Origin: Sphingomonadaceae bacterium 3R27E2-A
GTDB lineage: Bacteria; Pseudomonadota; Alphaproteobacteria; Sphingomonadales; Sphingomonadaceae
Assembly: GCA_005503165.1 (NCBI GenBank)
Contig: SCNT01000047.1
Span: forward strand, 1-33,007
DNA: 33,007 bases
Direction of reading: 5' to 3'
Shown: in pieces, positions 16,629 to 24,110 of the stretch
Position numbering within the stretch: position 1 is the first letter of the stretch
How the letters are laid out: each line of letters begins with the position of its first letter
Notes under the pieces: model-generated
What the model was told of the DNA's origin: nothing
What the model saw: the letters and a program-made list of their open reading frames with translations, nothing else
The model's database searches: none
Position numbers and translations under genes: made by a program

Positions 16629-16955
16629 CCCGGCACTTCCCGATCGTCTCGTGCGCAGCCCGGAATCGGCCCGGTCTGCCCGCCACAGCCCCGGTGGCTG
16701 CCGGCAGGCGCGCGAGGCGGGAGCGGCGCCCTGCCCCCTCTCGGGCGCCGCTCCACCTGCAGACGATACGGGTAAATTGCCATCGCCACAAGCGAGACCG
16801 GCCCTGATCCCGCCGTGTCCTCGGGTAAAAGCGGTGCTCACGGTGTTCGACGGCCAGGCCGTCTATCGGCACCTCTCGCCCGGATCCGATGACTTCCGGG
16901 CGGGAGACCTGTTTCGGCTCGCGCATGGATCGCGCACTGTGGACGGTGATCGTTC
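16629..16955. other. 327-bp gap between traU and traN with a GC-rich hairpin
   Basis: No recognised gene. A perfect 10-bp stem, GAGCGGCGCC (16721-16730)/GGCGCCGCTC (16744-16753), with a 13-nt loop lacks a T-run. A plus-strand frame from about 16832 to 16959 (reading VFDGQAVYRHLSPGSDDFRA) is open but short and has no good start signal. It could be a remnant of a lost gene. Confidence 0.55.
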
Positions 16956-18902
16956 GTGAAGCGCTCGGTTTCTCTCCTGTTGCTGCCGATGGCGGCAATG
17001 GCTTCCGCCAGCACACTGGCGCAGTCAGTCGAGGACCGCGCGCGCGCAGCCGCGGAAGCTTCTCGCGCGAAGTCCTCGACCAGCAAGGCGATCCAGGAGA
17101 ATTACCTCACCCCCGGCCTCAGCGGACAGCCGATCGCGACGGTCGATCGCAGCCAGAGCTTTACGCCGAGTCTCGCCTGCCAGAAAACATCGAGCCTCCT
17201 CGAAATCCTGATCCAGCCTGACGGCACGGGCGACATCAACACCGTCCGCATCGCCCGCGACACCGATCTCGACGGCAGCTTCGACCGCGTGTCCACCTTG
17301 CCCGTGCCCGTCTCGGGCATCTGCGCCAACGGCGTCATCGCTTGCCAGCCCGGAAGCTGGAACGCGTGCAACTATCATCGTTGGAACGTCGATGTCTCGG
17401 GCGACCTGGGGCTCGCCGCCGCCGAAATGGCCGAACTCGCGGGCTGTTACTGCGTCAACAACAGCTGCGGCGCGAATCTCGTGATGGACAATCTGCCGTC
17501 GGTGCTCAAGGATCTCGGCGGCGGCGCGATCGGCGCACTCACGAGCCACGATCCCCGCGTCGGCGTGGCCGAGGCGCGCATCAACGGCCCGCTGATCCAG
17601 TATGTCGGAGCGCAATCAACCGCCTGCACGGCTTTGCCGGACCTTCCGCAAACAGCCTATCGCGGCCGTCCGACTTCGATCCTCGGCGACGCCGCGGCGA
17701 CCGCAGCCGGAAGCTCGCTGTTCCAGAGCCTCAAGGGATCGCCCGCCGGCATCGGCAAGGCCGAACAGGTCCGCGCCTGCACGATCGAACGCGACGTCAC
17801 ACTGCGGCCGCTCGCGTATGAGGATATCGTCTCCGCGACGGGCGTCATCTATTCGGTTCAGGGCTGCGGCGAAGGCTGCCGACGCTTTCGCATCATCGGA
17901 GATGGCAATTGCAGTAGCGCGCCGCCGATCTTCACCGCGCGCTTCGAAGTCAGCGACCCCGCGAAGCTCCTGTCGGCGCGGATCGTCGAGATGGGCGCCG
18001 ACGACTGGGTCCAGGGCCGCATCAACGGCCGCGTCGTCGGCTCCGCGGGGCCGCGTCCGTGGCTGACGACAGGATTGCCTTCAGGCGACTGCCGCACCGA
18101 TGGCGGCGCGGCGCGCAATTACACCTCCTATGATTTTACCACCGACCTGCGGGCGGGGCCGACGACGGTGTCGGCACGCGTGCGCGGCGGCGGCGGCGGT
18201 GCGCCTCTCACGACCGAATGGGGACTGGTCGACGTCGAGATTCGCGTTTCGGACGCATGCGAACCGAGCGACCGGCTCGTCGACCAGTGCGAAGATATTG
18301 GCGCCAATCAAAAGTGCCGCCTCGACAGCGAGAGCGTCGATGGCGTCCAGACGTTTCTGAACGGCGTCGGCACCGGCCTTCGCCCCCTCCCGCGGTCGCG
18401 CCAGTTCGGCACGGGCAGTTGCACCGCTACCCTTACCCGCGACTTTTTCCTGCGCCAGCGGACCTATAAATGCGCGATCGACACCGGCGCGATGCCCGAA
18501 CCCGACCTGTCGCGCGGCGCCTATATCATCGATCGTTCGACCGAGACGCTGCTCGCCGACCGCGTTCGGACGGCCGGCGGCGGCAGCGCCGCGTCTACGC
18601 GCGCGTTCGCGCTTCCCGATCGCGGCTCGGTTCCAGCTTGCGAGGCGGTCTGCAAGACGCGCTCTGCGAAAGCCAATACCGACGCGGCGCCTGCGGGCGT
18701 CGTCGGCGCGCAGCAGACCAGCCCGACCGGCTTCGACACCTTCTATCACGCCTGCTCACCGGGCAATGTCTGTCCCGCCGGTCCCGGCGAGACCATCGTC
18801 ACGCCCTGCGGCTGCCTTGATACCTTTCCCGAGGCGGTGGTCATGATGCAAACGGTCAGGCTCGCTGGCGCCGATCTCGCCTGCACGGCGACAGCGCGAT
18901 GA
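16956..18902 (+). CDS. traN: TraN-like mating-pair stabilisation protein, N-terminal gene of a split pair
   Basis: The 648-aa product starts at GTG 16956 with a signal peptide (SVSLLLLPMAAMASASTLA). It is exported and Cys-rich. GCYCVNNSCGANLVMDNL is a motif I associate with the N-terminal part of large TraN proteins. Later pairs include VQGCGEGCRRFRIIGDGNC, and the protein ends CGCLDTFPEAVVMMQTVRLA. It lacks the TraN C-terminal signature, which lies in the next gene. The stop overlaps the next start (ATGA), so both are made together. TraN is the outer-membrane adhesin that stabilises mating pairs. The assignment is by Cys pattern, size and position. Confidence 0.72.
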   Translation: MKRSVSLLLLPMAAMASASTLAQSVEDRARAAAEASRAKSSTSKAIQENYLTPGLSGQPIATVDRSQSFTPSLACQKTSSLLEILIQPDGTGDINTVRIARDTDLDGSFDRVSTLPVPVSGICANGVIACQPGSWNACNYHRWNVDVSGDLGLAAAEMAELAGCYCVNNSCGANLVMDNLPSVLKDLGGGAIGALTSHDPRVGVAEARINGPLIQYVGAQSTACTALPDLPQTAYRGRPTSILGDAAATAAGSSLFQSLKGSPAGIGKAEQVRACTIERDVTLRPLAYEDIVSATGVIYSVQGCGEGCRRFRIIGDGNCSSAPPIFTARFEVSDPAKLLSARIVEMGADDWVQGRINGRVVGSAGPRPWLTTGLPSGDCRTDGGAARNYTSYDFTTDLRAGPTTVSARVRGGGGGAPLTTEWGLVDVEIRVSDACEPSDRLVDQCEDIGANQKCRLDSESVDGVQTFLNGVGTGLRPLPRSRQFGTGSCTATLTRDFFLRQRTYKCAIDTGAMPEPDLSRGAYIIDRSTETLLADRVRTAGGGSAASTRAFALPDRGSVPACEAVCKTRSAKANTDAAPAGVVGAQQTSPTGFDTFYHACSPGNVCPAGPGETIVTPCGCLDTFPEAVVMMQTVRLAGADLACTATAR

Positions 18903-20008
18903 TGGGCCGCTTTCTCTTCTGGCCGTCGCGCCTCGCGCTGATCCTGTTCGGCATCGTCGCCTTCGCGCTCGCCGTTTACGCGTCGGCAGCGCAGGCGCAG
19001 CAGATTTGCGCGGTCGACCTCAATGGCAATGGTGACGCCGACGACGCGGGCGAGACCGCTAGCTGCGTCGGGATGCAAGGTGGTAGCTGGCAGTGCCCGA
19101 TCGAACGGGCATCGTGCGCGCCCGAGCCCGGCGGCGCGTCGTCCTGCCCGCTTGGTTCGCAATATGCGTGCGAGACGCTGGCGAGCGGCGGCGTGCCGAG
19201 TTGCTCGCCGAACGCCTGCATCGATACCGCGGCAAACCCGATCGAGGATGAACCCGTCGTCGACGATCCGGGCGCGCCCGCCGACGGCGAAGTCGACACC
19301 GACGGCAATTGTCTCGGGAACATCGAGATATTCGGCGGCCGCGCGCTGCGCTGCCGCCCAGCGGGCCTCAAGACAACCTTTTCCAACTGCTGCAAGGACA
19401 AGGGTAAGATCGTCAAGGACGGAATGGGCTCGTCGATCGCGTCGACGCAGACGAAGATCGCGATCGCCAAGGGCGTGTTCACCGGAGCCCAAGCCGCCTA
19501 TGCCGCCTTCCAGGCGGGCGCGACGGCAAGCCAGGCGGCGAGCGCGGGCGCCAATGCGATCATTGTCGGCATCGATCCGACCTCGATCGCGATCAGCCTC
19601 GCGGTCAACGTCATGATCGAGTTCCTCCTCTCCTCCTGCGACCAGCAGGACATGGAGACGGGCATGCTACGCGGCTCGGGCATGTGCGTCGAGGTCGGCT
19701 CCTATTGCTCGTCGAAGATCCTCGGCATCTGCGTCCAGAAGTCGCGCAGCCATTGCTGCTTCAATACCAAGCTCGGCCGCATCATCCAGGAACAGGGCCG
19801 CCCGCAGCTGAAGTCGTTCGCGGATGGCTGGGGACCGGTGAAGACGCCGAACTGCCGCGGGTTCACGCCCGAAGAGTTCCAAGCGCTCGACTTCAGCCGA
19901 ATGGACCTCTCCGAATATTATTCGGAAGTTCAGGCCCGCGCGCAGGCCGACATCCAGTCAGACATGAAGGATCGTATCGATGCCTATATGCAGGCCATCG
20001 GCCGCTAG
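18899..20008 (+). CDS. traN: TraN C-terminal-domain protein, second gene of a split pair
   Basis: The 369-aa product has its own leader (LALILFGIVAFALAVYASA AQAQ). It contains several Cys-rich modules (PIERASCAP, SCPLGSQYACE). The TraN C-terminal signature follows: FSNCCKDKGKIV, a hydrophobic helical middle, then GSYCSSKILGICVQKSRSHC with CFNTKLGRIIQEQGRPQL and CRGFTPEEFQALDFSRMDLS. In F this region is the end of a single 602-aa TraN. Here it is a separate exported protein with coupled translation. The two proteins probably associate in the outer membrane, perhaps via disulfides. It overlaps trbC by 29 nt. Confidence 0.8.
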   Translation: MMGRFLFWPSRLALILFGIVAFALAVYASAAQAQQICAVDLNGNGDADDAGETASCVGMQGGSWQCPIERASCAPEPGGASSCPLGSQYACETLASGGVPSCSPNACIDTAANPIEDEPVVDDPGAPADGEVDTDGNCLGNIEIFGGRALRCRPAGLKTTFSNCCKDKGKIVKDGMGSSIASTQTKIAIAKGVFTGAQAAYAAFQAGATASQAASAGANAIIVGIDPTSIAISLAVNVMIEFLLSSCDQQDMETGMLRGSGMCVEVGSYCSSKILGICVQKSRSHCCFNTKLGRIIQEQGRPQLKSFADGWGPVKTPNCRGFTPEEFQALDFSRMDLSEYYSEVQARAQADIQSDMKDRIDAYMQAIGR

Positions 20009-20873
20009 GCGCCGCGCCGTACTCGCGGTGGCGCTCGCCGACGTAGCCGGCATCGCCGGCCTTGCCGCAGCGCAAATATCGCCGGGCATCGACGACAACC
20101 CGTCGGCGCGCGAGAAGGTAGAACGCGAGGGCGAAGCGGCGATGGACCGGCTGAAGGGCGCGGTGTCGCGCCGCAAAGCCCAACAGCAAAACGGCCCATC
20201 TGACCTGCCGAAGCCGAGCGAGGTCGAACGCCGGCGCGCCTTCGAGGCGATGCGCGACCGTGCCAAGTCGCCAGCGATGGAAGCCCGCGCCCGCGATGCG
20301 CTTGAGACCGGCAAAGACCGCTTCGCCGCAGAGCGCGAGGCGATGGCGAAGCGGCTCGGCCAGGCACTCGGGCTCGAAGCGCCCGAGATCAAGGCCGTCG
20401 CCGATGCCGGTCCGGCGCCGGCGGCGAAAGGCTGGGTGCCTGTGCTGTTCGTCTCCTCGTCGATGCCGTCGTCAACGCTGCGCACCTATGCAGCGCAGCT
20501 CGAGAAGGCACGCGGTGTCCTCGCGTTTCGCGGCATGCCGGGCGGGATGGCCAAGGTCGCGCCGATGGCGAAGCTCACCGCCGAGATTCTCCGCCTCGAT
20601 CCCGGCTGCGAGGGACCGGCATGCGTGATGCGCGACGTGCAGGTGATCGTCGACCCGCTGGTCTTTCGCCAGCACGGCGTCACCCGCGTGCCCGCGCTCG
20701 CCATGATCCCGGGCGATCCGGTGCTCCCCTATTGCGAGCGCGAGGAGGAAAGTCCGCGCGGGAGCCATATCGCTTACGGCGATGCCGCCCTTTCCGGTTT
20801 GCTCGAAGAAATTGCCCGCCTCGGCGGAAAAGAGGAGGTGCGCGATGCTCAGTCTCGCCTGGAAGGCCGGTAA
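19980..20873 (+). CDS. trbC: Type-F pilus assembly protein TrbC
   Basis: The 297-aa product starts at ATG 19980 within the end of the previous gene. It has a basic N-terminus and hydrophobic leader (AVLAVALADVAGIAGLAAA), then a long charged helical region. The C-terminal TrbC domain includes VPVLFVSSSMPSSTLRTYAA, VLAFRGMPGG, DVQVIVDPLVFRQHGVTRVP and ALAMIP. TrbC has a thioredoxin-like fold without a CXXC and works with TraW in pilus assembly in the periplasm. It overlaps the S26 peptidase gene by 29 nt. Confidence 0.92.
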   Translation: MPICRPSAARRRAVLAVALADVAGIAGLAAAQISPGIDDNPSAREKVEREGEAAMDRLKGAVSRRKAQQQNGPSDLPKPSEVERRRAFEAMRDRAKSPAMEARARDALETGKDRFAAEREAMAKRLGQALGLEAPEIKAVADAGPAPAAKGWVPVLFVSSSMPSSTLRTYAAQLEKARGVLAFRGMPGGMAKVAPMAKLTAEILRLDPGCEGPACVMRDVQVIVDPLVFRQHGVTRVPALAMIPGDPVLPYCEREEESPRGSHIAYGDAALSGLLEEIARLGGKEEVRDAQSRLEGR

Positions 20874-21444
20874 GCATCTGGCGATCGGTTTGAAGGGACT
20901 GCCGCGGCGCGCAGCCGTTGCGCTCGGCAGTCCGGGGCTCGGCGAGCCCGCGCGCCCCGACCGGCTCTGGAAGGCGACGGCGATCGTTGTGCCACTCGGG
21001 CTTCTGACGTGCTGGGCGATGCAGCAAGCCATTCTCGTGATGTCGCCGTCGATCGACGCCTGGGCGGTGCGCGCGGCGCCGGGGCCGATCGAGAAGGGCG
21101 ATTTCGTCCTGTTCATGCTCTCCCATCCGCTGGCCGGCCCCGAACCGGTCAAGGTGACCAAGCGCGCGCTTTGCATGCCCGGCGAGCGCATATCGCTGAT
21201 CGAGAAACCGTCGACGATGGAGCCCCACGCCATGGACGGGTGGTATTATTGCGACGGCGTCCTGCTCGGCGTGACCAAGCCCTACGGGCGAAATGGCCAG
21301 CGGCTCGACTATTGGCGGCCCGATCACGGGCTGATCCCGCCGGGATTGATCTATGTCGGCTCGCTGCACCCGAGCGGGTTCGACAGCCGCTATTACGGAC
21401 CGGTGCCGATCGCGCGCCTCACCCGCATGGAGAAGCTGCTGTGA
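20845..21444 (+). CDS. S26-family signal peptidase (TraF/TrhF peptidase type)
   Basis: The 199-aa product starts at ATG 20845, with AGAGGAGG 6 nt upstream. One TM segment (TAIVVPLGLLTCWAMQQAIL) is followed by the catalytic domain. The Ser is probably in MSPSIDAW, aligned with the (T/S)PS motif of the TraF peptidases. The general base Lys lies in VKVTKRALCMPGERI. The end reads GLIYVGSLHPSGFDSRYYGP, as in S26 enzymes. It probably matures the propilin or other exported Tra proteins. F itself uses the host LepB, so a self-encoded peptidase is a feature shared with IncHI/SXT-like loci. The stop overlaps the next GTG start (GTGA). Confidence 0.88.
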   Translation: MLSLAWKAGKHLAIGLKGLPRRAAVALGSPGLGEPARPDRLWKATAIVVPLGLLTCWAMQQAILVMSPSIDAWAVRAAPGPIEKGDFVLFMLSHPLAGPEPVKVTKRALCMPGERISLIEKPSTMEPHAMDGWYYCDGVLLGVTKPYGRNGQRLDYWRPDHGLIPPGLIYVGSLHPSGFDSRYYGPVPIARLTRMEKLL

Positions 21445-22319
21445 TCCGCCCTGCCCTCCTCGCGGCGCTCATCACGGCCTTCCCCGCCGCCGCGCAGCCG
21501 ACCTCACCCACCCGCGAACCGAAGCAGGGCTATTGGTGGTATCAGGCACCGCCGCCGGTCGAAGATGCGGATGCCGAGCCCGACGCGCTGATGAAGCCGG
21601 CGATACCGCCGATGGCGGAACTGGCGACATGGACGCCGCCCAAAATCCGCAAGCTGATCGAGCAGCAACGCGACTATGCAGCGACCGTGCTCACCGTCGA
21701 CGCGGTCGCGGACTTCTGGCGGCTGCAGGACTTCGCGCGGCGCAAGGCACGTGCGTTCGCAGGCGTGACTCAGATCGCCTTGCTTCAGAACCCCGAACTC
21801 AATGCCAAGTCCGCCAACCCGATCGTCGGCGACGCGCGCGCGGCGATGGGTGCCGAGAAGGAAGCGGTTCGCCGCCGGTATCTCCGCGCCCACGCAAGCC
21901 AGTTCGCGCTCGTCATGTTCTCGCGGAATTCCTGTGGCTATTGCCGGGTGCAATGGCCGATCCTCGAACGGTTCCGCGAGGAGACGGGCTGGCAGGTCAC
22001 ACAGATGGATCTCGAGCGCCGACCGGAGCTCGGACAGCGCTTCGGCGTCGAGGTGACACCGACGACGATGGTGATCCGCCGCGACAGCTCGGCAAGGATG
22101 GTGATCGCGTCGGGTGTCGAATCCTATCCCAATCTCGCGCAGACCACATACCAGGCCGTGCGGCTGATGCTCGGCGACATTCGGCCCGAACAGTTCCTGA
22201 CCGGCGCGGGCGAGGAAGATGGTTTCTTCGACGCACTCGGCAATGGGCCGGTTTCCGCGACCGATCCCCGTGTGTTGGGCGGCGACCTCGTCGGTGCGGG
22301 CTTGGAGCCGCGTCGATGA
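21441..22319 (+). CDS. traF: Type-F conjugal pilus assembly protein TraF (thioredoxin-like)
   Basis: The 292-aa product starts at GTG 21441, overlapping the previous stop (GTGA). The signal peptide is short (RPALLAALITAFPAAA) and the mature N-terminus has the TraF signature KQGYWWYQAPPP. A thioredoxin domain follows: FSRNSCGYCRVQWPILERF (Cys 165 and Cys 168) and the cis-Pro region GVEVTPTTMVI. F TraF lacks CXXC, but many relatives keep it. It is periplasmic and works with TraH and TraW in pilus assembly. The last codons overlap an ATG at 22316 that would begin the next operon gene. Confidence 0.94.
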   Translation: MIRPALLAALITAFPAAAQPTSPTREPKQGYWWYQAPPPVEDADAEPDALMKPAIPPMAELATWTPPKIRKLIEQQRDYAATVLTVDAVADFWRLQDFARRKARAFAGVTQIALLQNPELNAKSANPIVGDARAAMGAEKEAVRRRYLRAHASQFALVMFSRNSCGYCRVQWPILERFREETGWQVTQMDLERRPELGQRFGVEVTPTTMVIRRDSSARMVIASGVESYPNLAQTTYQAVRLMLGDIRPEQFLTGAGEEDGFFDALGNGPVSATDPRVLGGDLVGAGLEPRR

Positions 22320-22354
22320 CAGCGTCTATTGCCGAGCAGCGCAGCGCAGTTGGA

Positions 22355-22765
22355 TCAAGCTTTCGATTGATCGGGGTTCATCGCAGATTGCCCATGCTTT
22401 GCCAGAAGGCCAACAGCGCCTCGATCGAAGCTCACGAAGGTCTCGCCTCCCAGCCATTGGCCATCGTGGGCGATGACCCCATCAGCGAAGTCTCCACCTT
22501 GCTCCAGTATTGCAAGCCCCGCTTCAACAGCCTGTCGGTCCGCTGCGACATTGCCGGCGTCGATAAGCAATCTGACCGATGCAGCGACCCTTGCCGCCTC
22601 ATAGCGATACACTTTTCTGAGCACCCAGCAGAACTCGCACAAGGCCGGAAGCGTCACAGCAACAAGTTCTGCTTCCTTCAGGAGCTTTTTTGCCAAGGGG
22701 CTTTGAACGGGATCGTCCAGCGTTGCGGATCGGACGAGGATATTGGTGTCGGCAGTAATTTTCAC
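22355..22765 (-). CDS. PIN-domain ribonuclease toxin (VapC-like)
   Basis: The 136-aa product starts at GTG 22765, overlapping the antitoxin stop (GTGA). The PIN acidic residues are visible: D6 in TADTNILVR, E in LPALCEFCWVL, D in GDFADGVIAHDG and D in FVSFDRGA. It probably cleaves RNA when unneutralised. It lies antisense to the tra operon, inserted between traF and the trbB-like thioredoxin. Its 3' end is only 36 nt past the traF stop. Base composition is less GC-rich than the neighbouring tra genes, in keeping with transfer. Confidence 0.88.
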   Translation of the reverse strand: MKITADTNILVRSATLDDPVQSPLAKKLLKEAELVAVTLPALCEFCWVLRKVYRYEAARVAASVRLLIDAGNVAADRQAVEAGLAILEQGGDFADGVIAHDGQWLGGETFVSFDRGAVGLLAKHGQSAMNPDQSKA

Positions 22766-23013
22766 AGCTGTCCGGCCCAGCCCTTTTCAATGGCCTCATT
22801 CATCTCCTCGATCGAGATGGGCCGCTGGCCTTCCCGCTTGAGTGACCCGAAGAAATCCTCAATCTTTCCGGAAGGCCTGATGGCCCGAATCTTGATTTCA
22901 CCGCCGGGGAGTTTGTCAAAGCTGATCTTGTCGCCTGGATGGACGCCGAGATGCCTGAGCAATTCCTTCCGCAGCGTGACCTGCCCTTTCGCGGTAATGG
23001 TAACAGCGTTCAT
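22762..23013 (-). CDS. AbrB/MazE-type antitoxin
   Basis: The 83-aa product starts at ATG 23013, with GAAAGGA about 8 nt upstream. The N-terminal swapped-hairpin domain (MNAVTITAKGQVTLRKELL, HLGVHPGDKISFDKLPGG) binds DNA. The C-terminal tail (ISIEEMNEAIEKGW) is typical of antitoxins pairing with PIN toxins. It should neutralise the downstream toxin and repress the pair from the inverted repeat at 23038-23061. Confidence 0.9.
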   Translation of the reverse strand: MNAVTITAKGQVTLRKELLRHLGVHPGDKISFDKLPGGEIKIRAIRPSGKIEDFFGSLKREGQRPISIEEMNEAIEKGWAGQL

Positions 23014-23037
23014 GTGGCGAGTCCTTTCAATAGCACA

Positions 23038-23061
23038 AGGTAAGAGCAAATCCCCTTACCT
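23038..23061 (-). promoter_or_regulatory. Candidate operator of the AbrB/PIN module
   Basis: AGGTAAG (23038-23044) and CTTACCT (23055-23061) form a perfect 7-bp inverted repeat with a 10-nt spacer. It lies 25 nt upstream of the antitoxin start. Its place fits autoregulation; binding is inferred. Confidence 0.5.
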
Positions 23062-23077
23062 GCAAGGCGAGTTCAGT

Positions 23078-23638
23078 ATGTTGGCGCGATGTGCAAGCGC
23101 GCTGAGCATGAGCATCCTAGTCATTTCGCCCGGCATGGCGCAGACTGTCAGCCGCGAGGATGCAGCGCGCGCCGCGATCCATCCGGTCGGAACAACTGCG
23201 GCGATGAACCACTGGCTCTCGCGCGTTCCGGTGACGCGCGCTTTCCCGCCGGACTTTACCGAGGAACTGCGCGGACGCAGTTCGGCCTTCGTCGTCGAGA
23301 TGAGCACCGCGCCCGGCTGCGTTCCCTGCGCCGATCTCTGGACCAAGCTCGGAAGTCTGGGAAGGCGATATGGCTGGCAGGTCCGCGCCATTTCCGCGCA
23401 GGAAGCGATGCTGCGATCGGGCCGGCTCGGCTTGCCCTGGATCGGGCATCCGGTCGCATGGGTGCGTCCGATGAACGATACGAACCGGATCATTCCAATC
23501 GCCGTCGGGACCGATCATGCGCCCAATTTAGCGCGCAACCTCTATCTCGCCGCGAAGATGCTGACGGGCGTTCGCCCAGCGGTAGGCGTCCGCGCACTCT
23601 CGAAATTCACTGGAATCGTTGGGGGCCCGTCGCGATAA
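23078..23638 (+). CDS. trbB: TrbB-like periplasmic thioredoxin-fold protein
   Basis: The 186-aa product from ATG 23078 has a hydrophobic leader (ALSMSILVISPGMAQ) and a thioredoxin-like active site, STAPGCVPCADLW (Cys 81 and Cys 84). GLPWIGHPVAWVRP is the likely cis-Pro region. It probably serves disulfide formation or repair for TraU, TraN and TraH. The ribosome-binding site is poor. The same frame is open back to ATG 22316, which overlaps the traF stop, through the antisense strand of the whole toxin-antitoxin module. The native start was therefore probably that ATG and has been separated by the insertion. The name trbB is by position and fold. Confidence 0.8.
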   Translation: MLARCASALSMSILVISPGMAQTVSREDAARAAIHPVGTTAAMNHWLSRVPVTRAFPPDFTEELRGRSSAFVVEMSTAPGCVPCADLWTKLGSLGRRYGWQVRAISAQEAMLRSGRLGLPWIGHPVAWVRPMNDTNRIIPIAVGTDHAPNLARNLYLAAKMLTGVRPAVGVRALSKFTGIVGGPSR

Positions 23639-23640
23639 GC
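23436..23640. repeat. Diverged direct repeat, copy A (3' end of the trbB-like gene)
   Basis: This stretch recurs in diverged form at 24788-24985. The best block is 25 identical bases, at 23472-23496 and 24825-24849. Mismatches and small indels are spread over the rest. Copy A is the intact coding copy. Confidence 0.85.
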
Positions 23641-23773
23641 CGGACGGAACTTTCTTAGCTCTGGCGCGGAATCTGCTTGAAACATCAAAGCCATGATGCA
23701 TGCTTCATAAGCTGAATCTGGTCTTGTCATTATTGCCTCGCGTCGGGCGTAGGACGCGACCTGAGCGAGATTC

Positions 23774-23802
23774 TTGTTTTGATAACCGCTCGCGACTATA
23801 TG
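23774..23802 (+). promoter_or_regulatory. Candidate sigma70-type promoter of the nucleotidyltransferase module
   Basis: TTGTTT (23774-23779) and TATATG (23797-23802) are separated by 17 bp, upstream of the small gene at 23831. This would give the module its own promoter, independent of the tra operon. Confidence 0.5.
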
Positions 23803-23808
23803 AAAACA

Positions 23809-23827
23809 ACGATCCAAACAGGATCGT
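23809..23827 (+). promoter_or_regulatory. Perfect inverted repeat at the module's leader (operator or RNA hairpin)
   Basis: ACGATCC (23809-23815) and GGATCGT (23821-23827) form a 7-bp inverted repeat around AAACA. It ends 3 nt before the ATG at 23831. It lies just past the candidate -10 box and covers the place of the ribosome-binding site. It could bind an autorepressor or fold to hide the start. Confidence 0.55.
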
Positions 23828-23830
23828 GTT

Positions 23831-24106
23831 ATGAGTGGAATGATGGCAAACGCTGTAACTCAAGTGCTGACGACGGTGAACGCCCCTTATGGGGCGGCCG
23901 TTTCCGCACATCAGCTTGCTGCCATGATCGTCGACTTGAAGAGCGCGATTGACTGCAACGCGCCGGTTTTCGCTTTCTTCTCCGAAGTGCCGCTGAACGT
24001 CCAGGAACAGTTCATGGCAGCGATGGGCGTAGACGCAAGTCAAGCGAGCCAAGTCGCCGATAAAATCTCCGAACTTTCGGGCTACACGCTACCGCTGGCG
24101 GCCTGA
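23831..24106 (+). CDS. Small protein of unknown family, candidate antitoxin partner
   Basis: The 91-aa product is not recognised. It is helical and mildly acidic, with no TM segment: AVSAHQLAAMIVDLKSAI, then APVFAFFSEVPLNVQEQFMA and ASQASQVADKISELSG. It lacks the winged-helix DNA-binding domain and the roughly 200-aa size of the usual AbiEi antitoxin. It sits 4 nt before an AbiEii-family nucleotidyltransferase and has its own promoter-like site and palindrome. By analogy with two-gene toxin-antitoxin layout it could be the antitoxin; this is inference. Confidence 0.7.
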   Translation: MSGMMANAVTQVLTTVNAPYGAAVSAHQLAAMIVDLKSAIDCNAPVFAFFSEVPLNVQEQFMAAMGVDASQASQVADKISELSGYTLPLAA

Positions 24107-24110
24107 CGCC

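Noticed and set aside
15123..16841. Very long open frame on the minus strand opposite traU
   Set aside because: It is a shadow of the GC-rich traU coding frame and the flanking gaps; the plus strand carries an unmistakable TraU.
23831..24106. Small gene as AbiEi antitoxin
   Set aside because: It is far shorter than AbiEi and shows no winged-helix motif; it is left as an unknown partner.
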